Shown one piece after another: positions 15,754-23,590 of a DNA stretch of 64,000 nucleotides (its first letter is position 1; every line of letters starts with the position of its first letter). The notes under the pieces were generated by a model, which made no database searches, was not told where the DNA came from, and saw only the letters and a program-made list of their open reading frames with translations. This DNA is from Mucilaginibacter sp. Bleaf8 (lineage in GTDB: Bacteria > Bacteroidota > Bacteroidia > Sphingobacteriales > Sphingobacteriaceae). The DNA lies in the NCBI RefSeq assembly GCF_018390515.1, contig NZ_JAHBBK010000002.1, positions 415,743 through 479,742 on the forward strand. Reading direction: 5' to 3'. The translations under genes were made by a program, and so were the position numbers.

Positions 15754-18066
15754 ATGAAAAAGAAATTAAGCCGTAAAATAGCACTGTTGGGCTCGTTGTT
15801 TGTGCTCACCGGTTCAGGTATAGCTTTTGGTCAGGATTTGTCCTCGCGGTTTCCGCTAGTACCGTATCCGCAAAAGCTTACGGCAGGGCAAGGGCTGTTC
15901 GTAATTAATTCACAAACAGCTATTATAACACCTGCAAGTAACAAATATAAACAGGAGGCAGGTTTATTAAATGAATTGCTGCACAACAAGCTCATAGTAA
16001 AAAGCGGGAGCAAGGCAATAGGCAAAAATAGCATTCAATTTGTTGAAGATGCCACTGTTACAGCCCCTGAAGGTTACCGCCTGCAAATAACGCCGCAGCA
16101 GGTAACCATTGCCGCTAAGGATGGCGCAGGCATGATACATGCAGTTGAAACCATCCGCCAGTTATTGCCGGCAGGTGTCGAAAATAAACAACAACAGGTG
16201 CCCGGCCAGCTTTCCTTACAGGTAATGACGATTGAAGATGCGCCTAACTATGCATGGCGGGGTATGCACCTGGATGTGTCGCGCCACTTCTTTTCCATTG
16301 CCTACTTAAAGAAATTTATCGATTTGCTGGCACTTTATAAATTCAACAAGTTTCACCTGCATTTAACTGATGACCAGGGCTGGCGCATTGAAATTAAAAA
16401 GTACCCAAAACTGACTGAAGAAGGGGCGTGGCGTACTTTCAATAATCAGGATTCAGTTTGCATGAAAAAAGCAGTCGATAATCCCGACTTTGTTATAGAT
16501 CCGCAGCATATCATTCACAAGAATGGTAAAACGCTATACGGCGGTTTTTATACCCAGGCGCAGATGAAAGATGTAGTTGCGTATGCAACGGCCCGCCATA
16601 TAGACATCATCCCCGAAATTGATATGCCCGGTCACATGATGGCCGCTATAAATTCGTATCCGTATTTGACTTGCAACGGCGAAAATAAATGGGGCGAGTT
16701 ATTTACTAAGCCTATTTGCCCATGTAACGAAACTACCTTCGAGTTTGCCCAGAATATCTTTGACGAGATTATGGACATCTTTCCGTCCAAGTACATACAC
16801 ATTGGCGGTGATGAGGTTGACCGTACTGACTGGGGTAAATCAGAAGCCTGTAAGGCTTTTATGCAGCGCGAAGGCATCAAAGACCTGGCTGCCCTGCAAA
16901 GCTACTTCATCAACCGGATGGAAAAATATTTCAATTCCAAAGGTCGTAAACTGATTGGGTGGGATGAGGTGCTGGAAGGGGGTATCAGTCCGACGGCGTT
17001 GGTAATGTACTGGCGCACCTGGGTACCCAAAGCACCGGTTGAGGCTGCCAAGAATGGTAATCAAGTGATCATGTCGCCGGGTAGCCCGTTATATTTTGAT
17101 ACAGCGCCCGACCGTAACTCGATAGACAACGTTTATCATTTTAATCCTATCCCGAAAGGGCTTACCGATACCGAGGCTAAAGGCATTATAGGTGCGCAGG
17201 CAAACTTGTGGACCGAATATGTATCCACCGAAAACCGGGCTGATTACATGTACATGCCCCGCATGACGGCACTGGCCGAAAACCTGTGGACACGCGATCA
17301 TAATTATACTTCTTATCAGCAACGTTTGCTGGCGCAATACCAGCGGTTAGATAACCTGCATGTGAACTACCGTTTGCCCGACCTGGATGGATTGGTAGAA
17401 CAAAGCGTATTTACCAACAAGGCTGTGCTGGATGTGAAAAAGCCGTTGCCCAACACCACCATTCGCTATACTATGGATGGCACCGTGCCCACTAAAAACT
17501 CACCGGAACTTACCGCGCCATTAAGCATCAGTCAATCGGCCTACATCAGGCTGGCTGCCTTCAAAGCCAATGGTACAGCGGGCGATTTGTATAACCTGAA
17601 TTACACCCGGCAAACGCTAGCCGAGCCGGTTATTAAAACCGGTGTTAAAAACGGGTTGCTGTGCAGCTACTATCCCGGTTCCTACAAAAAATCAACCTTG
17701 CTGGCTGATGCCAAACCGCAGGCAACCGTTGCAGTTGATAGCCTGGTTGTACCCAAAGAAGCTACCGCAGCGAGCTTTGGCTTGCGTTACCAAGGCTATT
17801 TTGATGTGCCCGAAGATGGTATATACAGTTTTTACCTCACCTGCGATGATGGCGGTATTTTAAAAGTAGCCGGTCGTAATACGGTAGACAATGATGGCTG
17901 GCACGGCCCGATTGAAAAAAGCGGACAAGTCGCTTTGAAAAAAGGTTTGCAGCCTATTGAGCTGAACTTTGTGGAAGGTGGCGGTGGTTATACCTTAAAG
18001 CTTAAATACAGTAAAAACGGATCGCAGCCGGTTGCCGTACCAGCAAGTTGGCTAAAGCATGATTAA
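15754..18066 (+). CDS. GH20 beta-N-acetylhexosaminidase with C-terminal PA14 domain
   Basis: Exported exo-hexosaminidase, 770 residues. A signal peptide (cleavage near FGQD) is followed by the GH20b domain (about 35-160) and the catalytic barrel (about 165-520), with RGMHLDVSRHFF, HLHLTDDQGWR and the catalytic Asp-Glu pair D353-E354 in HIGGDEVDRTDW. A chitobiase-C-like beta domain (TIRYTMDGTVPT, about 565-620) and a PA14 domain (about 630-765, with YQGYFDVPEDGIYSFYLTCDDGG) close the protein. The PA14 domain probably binds carbohydrate. The mechanism is substrate-assisted and the products are GlcNAc or GalNAc. Its 3' end overlaps the following fucosidase gene by 8 bp, which suggests translational coupling. 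Confidence 0.94.
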   Translation: MKKKLSRKIALLGSLFVLTGSGIAFGQDLSSRFPLVPYPQKLTAGQGLFVINSQTAIITPASNKYKQEAGLLNELLHNKLIVKSGSKAIGKNSIQFVEDATVTAPEGYRLQITPQQVTIAAKDGAGMIHAVETIRQLLPAGVENKQQQVPGQLSLQVMTIEDAPNYAWRGMHLDVSRHFFSIAYLKKFIDLLALYKFNKFHLHLTDDQGWRIEIKKYPKLTEEGAWRTFNNQDSVCMKKAVDNPDFVIDPQHIIHKNGKTLYGGFYTQAQMKDVVAYATARHIDIIPEIDMPGHMMAAINSYPYLTCNGENKWGELFTKPICPCNETTFEFAQNIFDEIMDIFPSKYIHIGGDEVDRTDWGKSEACKAFMQREGIKDLAALQSYFINRMEKYFNSKGRKLIGWDEVLEGGISPTALVMYWRTWVPKAPVEAAKNGNQVIMSPGSPLYFDTAPDRNSIDNVYHFNPIPKGLTDTEAKGIIGAQANLWTEYVSTENRADYMYMPRMTALAENLWTRDHNYTSYQQRLLAQYQRLDNLHVNYRLPDLDGLVEQSVFTNKAVLDVKKPLPNTTIRYTMDGTVPTKNSPELTAPLSISQSAYIRLAAFKANGTAGDLYNLNYTRQTLAEPVIKTGVKNGLLCSYYPGSYKKSTLLADAKPQATVAVDSLVVPKEATAASFGLRYQGYFDVPEDGIYSFYLTCDDGGILKVAGRNTVDNDGWHGPIEKSGQVALKKGLQPIELNFVEGGGGYTLKLKYSKNGSQPVAVPASWLKHD

Positions 18067-20188
18067 GATGAGGAAGTGGATTGTATTGGCAGCATTAGCA
18101 GCCAAAGGTATATGCGGCTATGCGCAAAATGCGCCTGCCCCTTATGGCGCCCTGCCAACCAAAGCGCAACTCAACTGGCACGAAATGGAGATGTACTGTA
18201 TCATCCATTTCGGGGTAGATACGTATACCAACAAGGAGTGGGGCTTTGGCGACGAAGACCCCAAGCTGGTTGATCCGTTAAACTTCAATGCCGCCCAGAT
18301 TGTGGGTGCTGCAAAGGCCGGTGGTTTTAAAGGCATAATAGTGGTGGCAAAACATCACGATGGGCTTTGCCTGTGGCCTACCCAAACCACAGCGCACAAC
18401 ATCAGCAAAAGCAACTGGAAAAATGGCAAAGGCGATATGGTGAAAGAGTACCAGCTGGCCTGCCAGAAATTGGGTATGCAGCTGGGGCTTTACTGTTCGC
18501 CGTGGGATCGTAACAGTGCTTACTATGGCACACCTGCTTATGTGGATATTTACCGCAAGCAATTAAAAGAGTTATACGGCAACTACGGTAAGCTGTTCAT
18601 ATCCTGGCATGATGGTGCCAATGGGGGCGATGGCTACTACGGCGGCAGTCGTGAAGTACGTAAAATAGACCGTACCACTTATTACGGGTGGGATACCACC
18701 TGGACTATTACCCGCGCCCTGCAACCCTCGGCAGTTTTGTTTGGCGACGTTGGTCCCGATGTGCGTTGGGTAGGCAACGAAGAAGGCCACGCCGGTGAAA
18801 CCAGCTGGGCAACTTATGATCCGCAGGCACCTGATGCAGGCCGGCAACCCGCTAATGGTTACACAAAATACGAATTGGGTGTTGAAGGTACCCGTAACGG
18901 TCAGCACTGGATGCCCGCCGAGTGCGACGTATCCCTGCGGCCGGGATGGTTTTACCATGCCAGTCAGAACAGCCAGGTGAAAACACCTTATGAGCTGCTC
19001 GATTTGTATTACAAAAGCGTTGGCCGTGGTGCTAATCTGGATTTAGGCTTATCACCCAATCCGCAGGGGCTGCTCAACAATGAGGATGTGACTTCGTTAA
19101 AAGAATTTGGACAACTACTAAAACAAACCTTTGCCGTTAACTTAGCCAAAGGGGCAAAGTTAACAGCCAGCAATGTACGTGGCAAAAGTTCTGTGAAATA
19201 TAGCCCGCAACTTTTGGTTGATAACGACAGGTACTCCTACTGGGCAACTGACGATGGCAAAACAACGCCTCAGTTGGTGCTGAATCTGGCCGGTCAAAAA
19301 ACATTCAATGTAATTCGCCTGCGCGAAAATATTAAGCTTGGTCAGCGTATAGAGGCATTTACTGTTGATGCCTGGTTTAATGGTAAGTGGGAACAAATTG
19401 CATCGGCCACCAGCATCGGCGCCAATCGGTTAATCCGCCTGCCGCGAAATATTACAACTACCAAAGTGCGATTGAACATCAGCCAGTCGCCGGTTTGCAT
19501 TGCATTGAGTGATTTCGGGTTATATAAAGAGCCGGTACATCTCGAGAAACCCATCGTCGGTCGCAGCCTGCAAGGCGAGGTAAGCATTCAGACTACAGCA
19601 CCTGTTTCTGCAATTCATTACACGCTCGATGGCAGTACGCCAACCAAAAGCTCGGCCGTTTATAATAAACCGTTCATTCTTCCCAAAGGCGGATTAGTTA
19701 AAGCTATAGCTGCAGACGGTAACAAGCAGGGAGAAGTGGCCGCCGTACAATTAGGCCTAAGCAAAGCAACCTGGAAGGCAACAACACTACAAGGCTTAAG
19801 CGAAAGAAATAAACCGGCTTACGCCATTGACGATAACCCAAACACCATCTGGAGCACGTTGCAGCCAGATACCGCACAAGCCTTTACACCGGCCGAGCTT
19901 ACTGTGGATATGGGTAGCAGGCAAATCATAAAAGCCTTTACCTACCTGCCCCGGCAGGATAAAAGAACCGGGGGGCTGGTAGATCAATATCTTATTCAAA
20001 CCAGCATGGATGGCGAAAAGTGGGAGCTGGCGGTACAAGGCGAATTTTCAAACATTAAAGCCAATCCGGTTGAGCAAGTTGTAACTTTCAAACAACCGGT
20101 TACTGCCCGTTACATTCGTTTTAAAGCCCTGCATGTGGTGGCTGGCAACGGTGCAACCGCAGCCGAAATAGGCGTTATTGTAAATTAA
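18059..20188 (+). CDS. GH29-B-like alpha-1,3/1,4-L-fucosidase with F5/8-type domains
   Basis: Second exported fucosidase, 709 residues. Signal peptide (to about residue 22), then a GH29 barrel with MYCIIHFGVDTYTNKEWGFG, AKHHDGLCLWPT and a nucleophile Asp in ISWHDGANG (D185). The motif pattern is that of the B subfamily, known for alpha-1,3/1,4-fucose on Lewis structures. The C-terminal half carries two discoidin (F5/8 type C)-like beta-sandwich regions (about 360-490 and 565-705), with a chitobiase-C-like insert between them (IHYTLDGSTPTK near 520). ATG at 18059 overlaps the GH20 stop; ATG at 18068 would also give a good signal peptide. Together with GH35 and GH20 it could remove Lewis-type caps. 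Confidence 0.88.
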   Translation: MIKMRKWIVLAALAAKGICGYAQNAPAPYGALPTKAQLNWHEMEMYCIIHFGVDTYTNKEWGFGDEDPKLVDPLNFNAAQIVGAAKAGGFKGIIVVAKHHDGLCLWPTQTTAHNISKSNWKNGKGDMVKEYQLACQKLGMQLGLYCSPWDRNSAYYGTPAYVDIYRKQLKELYGNYGKLFISWHDGANGGDGYYGGSREVRKIDRTTYYGWDTTWTITRALQPSAVLFGDVGPDVRWVGNEEGHAGETSWATYDPQAPDAGRQPANGYTKYELGVEGTRNGQHWMPAECDVSLRPGWFYHASQNSQVKTPYELLDLYYKSVGRGANLDLGLSPNPQGLLNNEDVTSLKEFGQLLKQTFAVNLAKGAKLTASNVRGKSSVKYSPQLLVDNDRYSYWATDDGKTTPQLVLNLAGQKTFNVIRLRENIKLGQRIEAFTVDAWFNGKWEQIASATSIGANRLIRLPRNITTTKVRLNISQSPVCIALSDFGLYKEPVHLEKPIVGRSLQGEVSIQTTAPVSAIHYTLDGSTPTKSSAVYNKPFILPKGGLVKAIAADGNKQGEVAAVQLGLSKATWKATTLQGLSERNKPAYAIDDNPNTIWSTLQPDTAQAFTPAELTVDMGSRQIIKAFTYLPRQDKRTGGLVDQYLIQTSMDGEKWELAVQGEFSNIKANPVEQVVTFKQPVTARYIRFKALHVVAGNGATAAEIGVIVN

Positions 20189-20198
20189 ACTATTTATC

Positions 20199-20217
20199 AG
20201 AGGCATAGAGTGCCTCT
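20199..20217. other. Perfect intercistronic hairpin between GH29 and CBM9-like genes
   Basis: AGAGGCA (20199-20205), loop TAGAG, TGCCTCT (20211-20217): a 7-bp perfect stem with a 5-nt loop. No T-run follows (CACAAC), so intrinsic termination is unlikely. It lies 9 bp before the next ATG and could influence mRNA stability or translation of the downstream trio. Confidence 0.5.
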
Positions 20218-20226
20218 CACAACATT

Positions 20227-21336
20227 ATGCTCAAACGATTTACCATACCTAAAAAGAAACTTTTATATGCTCTTCTGCTCTTAGGCAACCCTGGTTTTGC
20301 CCAGCGGGATTTTAAAGGACTTGAACATTTATTTATGCTTCCAAAGAGTTACGTGGTACAGCATACCACCGAAGAATTAAAAATAGACGGTGCCTTAGAT
20401 GACAATGCCTGGCAGAAAGCAGCGTGGACTACCGATTTTGTGGATATTGAAGGCGCGTTGAAGCCACTACCAACCTATCGCACACAGGTTAAAATGTTAT
20501 GGAATGACAGTACGCTTTTTATAGCTGCCAAAATGCACGAGCCGCAGGTATGGGCTACGCAGACCAACCATGATGATATTATTTTCAAGGATAACGATTT
20601 TGAGGTATTTATCGATCCGGATAATAACACGCATCAGTATTATGAGTTGGAGATTAATGCCATCAACAAGATATTCGACCTTTTCTTGTCCAAGCCTTAC
20701 CGCAATGGTTCCGATGCTTTGATAGGCTGGGATGTAGCCGGTTTAAAAACGGCAGTACAAGTGCAGGGTACAATCAATAACCCTGCCGATACAGATGAAG
20801 GCTGGACTGCCGAGATAGCCATCCCATTAAAAGCGTTGCGTATCGGTTTCCCGTTCATAAAGCCCCAGGAAGGTTCCCTCTGGAGAATTAACTTTTCGAG
20901 AGTAGAGTGGCATACCAAAGCGTCAGGCAGCAAAAATATTAAACTAAAGGCTACCGATGGGCGTGATTTGCCGGAGGAGAACTGGGTATGGTCGCCGCAG
21001 GGTGTTATTAATATGCATTATCCTGAGCGCTGGGGGTATCTGCAGTTTACCCGTAAGCAAGATGCCGTTTTTAAATTACCCTACGCCGAACAGCAAAAGC
21101 GATGGCTGTGGCTGGTGTATTACCGCCAAAAGCAGTACCAGCAAAAACATAACCGTTACGCCGCAACTTTAACAGAATTGGGTATCAATTCATCGCCCTT
21201 AATTGATAGTATTAAAAATAAGCTGACGCTTGAGAGTACAAGCCGCCAGTTTATGGCCGATATTAAGGCCGAAGGGCATCCTGCCATCACTATCAACGAT
21301 GAAGGTTTAATTGTAACTAAAAGCAAAACGCCATGA
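20227..21336 (+). CDS. Exported carbohydrate-binding family 9-like protein
   Basis: A 369-residue secreted protein: signal peptide to about residue 25 (cleavage near GFAQ), then a CBM9-like beta-sandwich (about 40-265). The typical pattern is LKIDGALDDNAWQKA, DNDFEVFIDPDNNTHQYYELEINA, and EGWTAEIAIPLKALR. The remaining 100 residues are unassigned. CBM9-like domains bind sugar chain ends, but stand-alone members are poorly characterised and no catalytic residues can be named. Its stop overlaps the start of the next gene by 4 bp (ATGA), so its product probably works with that protein. It could be a periplasmic or surface glycan-binding accessory. Confidence 0.8.
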   Translation: MLKRFTIPKKKLLYALLLLGNPGFAQRDFKGLEHLFMLPKSYVVQHTTEELKIDGALDDNAWQKAAWTTDFVDIEGALKPLPTYRTQVKMLWNDSTLFIAAKMHEPQVWATQTNHDDIIFKDNDFEVFIDPDNNTHQYYELEINAINKIFDLFLSKPYRNGSDALIGWDVAGLKTAVQVQGTINNPADTDEGWTAEIAIPLKALRIGFPFIKPQEGSLWRINFSRVEWHTKASGSKNIKLKATDGRDLPEENWVWSPQGVINMHYPERWGYLQFTRKQDAVFKLPYAEQQKRWLWLVYYRQKQYQQKHNRYAATLTELGINSSPLIDSIKNKLTLESTSRQFMADIKAEGHPAITINDEGLIVTKSKTP

Positions 21337-22421
21337 CCAGCAGACGTAAATTTGTTGCAACCAGCTTGCTGGGTTTAGCAGCAACCGCTGTTCCTTTCAG
21401 CGGGGAAAGTAAAGATATAACATTGCTAAAAAAGAAGAGCTACAAGCATTGGGTATGGACCAACCCCGACTTGCGAGATACCGACGAACTGTTAGCTGAG
21501 CGATACAAACAGTATTATCAGGCCGGTGTACGCGGAATCTTCTTTGAAAACGACAGCGAAAAACATTTCCGTGCGGCCAAAGCACAGGGACTGGAAGCAC
21601 ACCGCTGGATGTGGACCATGAACCGTGGCGAAAAGACGTTGCTGGAAGCACACCCTGAATGGTATGCTATCAACCGCAAAGGCGAATCATGTGCTGATAA
21701 GCCGCCTTATGTAAATTATTACCGCTGGCTATGCCCTTCGAAACCGGAAGTACAGGCTTACTTGGAAAGCCAGGTGCATGATATACTGAAGAAAGATTAT
21801 ATTGATGGTATACATCTGGATTACATCCGATTTTGTGATGTTGTTTTACCAGTCAACCTGTGGGATAACTATCATATTGAGCAAACCCGCGAACTGCCCG
21901 AGTATGATTATTGCTACTGCGATACCTGCCGAAGTAAGTTCAAAGCCTGGCGGGGAACTGATTTAAGCAGCATACAATACCCGGAGGCCAGCCTATCCTG
22001 GCGGTTGTTTAGGTATAATGCAGTGAATAATATAGTGAACAACCTGGCTAAGGTGGCTCATGGGTACAAAAAGCCAATTACGGCTGCGGTGTTCCCTACG
22101 CCCGAAATTGCCCGCCGTAACGTGCGGCAGGACTGGACAAACTGGAATCTGGACGGCATATGCCCCATGATATACCACGGATTTTATAAGGAGTCGGTTA
22201 GTTGGATAGGCGATGCGGTTACCGAAGGCGTACACTTTTTGAACAGCCGCTTTCCGTTGTATGCCGGTTTATATTTACCTGATTTTAAAAATATGGAGGA
22301 GTTTGGAGAGGGGATAAAACAGGCACTACAGCACGGTGCGGCCGGGGTTTCTATATTCGGTAATCCATCGCCCGAGGTGTTGAGTACTTTGAAGTTAGCA
22401 AGCGCTGTAAAAATGATTTAG
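21333..22421 (+). CDS. GHL10-like (family 10-like) putative glycosyl hydrolase, Tat-type signal
   Basis: A 362-residue exported protein with a twin-arginine-like N-terminus (SRRKFVATSLLGLAATAV). The mature part looks like a TIM barrel of the GHL10/DUF4015-type group: HWVWTNPDL, GVRGIFFENDSEKHFRAA, YIDGIHLDYIRFCD, and CPMIYHGFYKESVSW. A CYCDTCRSKF segment near 195 contains three cysteines. Conserved acidic residues in HLDYIRF and in the FENDSE strand are candidates for catalysis, but no activity can be assigned. It is coupled by a 4-bp overlap to the CBM9-like gene and lies 1 bp from the BNR-propeller gene, so the three form a unit within the operon. Confidence 0.75.
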   Translation: MTSRRKFVATSLLGLAATAVPFSGESKDITLLKKKSYKHWVWTNPDLRDTDELLAERYKQYYQAGVRGIFFENDSEKHFRAAKAQGLEAHRWMWTMNRGEKTLLEAHPEWYAINRKGESCADKPPYVNYYRWLCPSKPEVQAYLESQVHDILKKDYIDGIHLDYIRFCDVVLPVNLWDNYHIEQTRELPEYDYCYCDTCRSKFKAWRGTDLSSIQYPEASLSWRLFRYNAVNNIVNNLAKVAHGYKKPITAAVFPTPEIARRNVRQDWTNWNLDGICPMIYHGFYKESVSWIGDAVTEGVHFLNSRFPLYAGLYLPDFKNMEEFGEGIKQALQHGAAGVSIFGNPSPEVLSTLKLASAVKMI

Positions 22422-22422
22422 T

Positions 22423-23556
22423 ATGATAAAATACCTACTCGCATTCAGCTTACTATCGGCAGTTGCTTTTGCCCAGCAACCAGGCATTCGCAATAATTAT
22501 ACTACGGAAGCGGGCTTGCCGCGTTTGCAGATAGAAAGGAGCATGGTGTTTAGTCCGCAAACCAATTGGCTCTACTCACATCATCCATCCATTATCAGTT
22601 TTAAAGGTAAGCTGATTGCACTATGGTCAAACGGGTTGGTGGGTGAGGATTCGCCGGGGCAGCGGGTGGTGTATGCCGTTTCAACTGATTTTAAGCACTG
22701 GTCGGCACCGGCAGTGCTGGCCAATCCGTCCAAAACTAACGATACTTCGAACGTACTCACAGCGGCTGGCTTATACCAATACAAAGGTACTTTGGTAGCT
22801 TACTACGGCGAATATACCCATCATCGTACCCAAACAAAACTATGGGCCCGTACTACAACCGATGGCGAACACTGGAGCAATCCGGTAGATTTGCATTTGC
22901 CGCTGGTGCCCAACCACGGCCCGCAACGGCTAAAAAGCGGGCGTTTGCTGATTAGCGGTAACTTTTCATTCCCATACACGGATGATCCAACCGGCTTATC
23001 TGGCTGGAAAATGAACAGCTTTTATGATGCTGCCCTGTACACGCAGGATAACCCGGCCACCTTTTATGCGCCGGCCGAAAAAAGTGGCTTTCCGCCATTA
23101 TGTGAAGGTTCGTTTTATCAAACGCCGGATAGTGTGATACACATGTTGCTACGGGTAACCGGCAAAGGGTGGAAGGGCCGGCTCTGGCTTACCGAAAGTC
23201 ACAACAACGCCCAAAGCTGGTCAAAACCTATTGAAACCTTGTTTAGCGATAACGACAGCAAGTTCCATTTCGGCTACCTACCCAACGGCAAAGCTTACTA
23301 TGTGGGTATACCCGATACGTTACATCACTATGATCGTAATCCGTTGATTATAAGTACAACAGATGATGGCAAGCTATTCAATCACCATTACGTTATAGCA
23401 AATGAGCTTTACCAGCTTAAAAAAGAGGGTTTATGGAAAGGTGGTCAGTACGGCTACCCGCATACCATCATCCATAAGGGCTATATGTACATTATTATTT
23501 CCCGGCAAAAAGAATCTGTTGAAGTTTTACGTTTTAAGCTAAAGCAGCTTTTGTAA
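22423..23556 (+). CDS. BNR/sialidase-like beta-propeller protein, exported
   Basis: A 377-residue secreted protein with signal peptide (cleavage near AFAQQ, residue 18) and a repeating pattern of degenerate Asp-box-like turns (VSTDFKHWS, TTDGEHWSNP, TESHNNAQSWSKP, STTDDGKLF). This is typical of a six-bladed propeller of the exo-alpha-sialidase superfamily. No FRIP-type arginine motif is visible at the N-terminus, so true neuraminidase activity is not supported. It could act on another sugar or be a lyase or binding propeller. The 1-bp gap to the upstream gene and 34 bp to GH92 place it firmly in the run. Confidence 0.72.
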   Translation: MIKYLLAFSLLSAVAFAQQPGIRNNYTTEAGLPRLQIERSMVFSPQTNWLYSHHPSIISFKGKLIALWSNGLVGEDSPGQRVVYAVSTDFKHWSAPAVLANPSKTNDTSNVLTAAGLYQYKGTLVAYYGEYTHHRTQTKLWARTTTDGEHWSNPVDLHLPLVPNHGPQRLKSGRLLISGNFSFPYTDDPTGLSGWKMNSFYDAALYTQDNPATFYAPAEKSGFPPLCEGSFYQTPDSVIHMLLRVTGKGWKGRLWLTESHNNAQSWSKPIETLFSDNDSKFHFGYLPNGKAYYVGIPDTLHHYDRNPLIISTTDDGKLFNHHYVIANELYQLKKEGLWKGGQYGYPHTIIHKGYMYIIISRQKESVEVLRFKLKQLL

Positions 23557-23590
23557 GTCTGTATTTTATATTTTTATCGAATCAATTATC

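Noticed and set aside
22423..23556. Confident call of neuraminidase (GH33)
   Set aside because: Asp-box-like turns are degenerate and no FRIP-type arginine motif is seen, so only a propeller of the superfamily is claimed.
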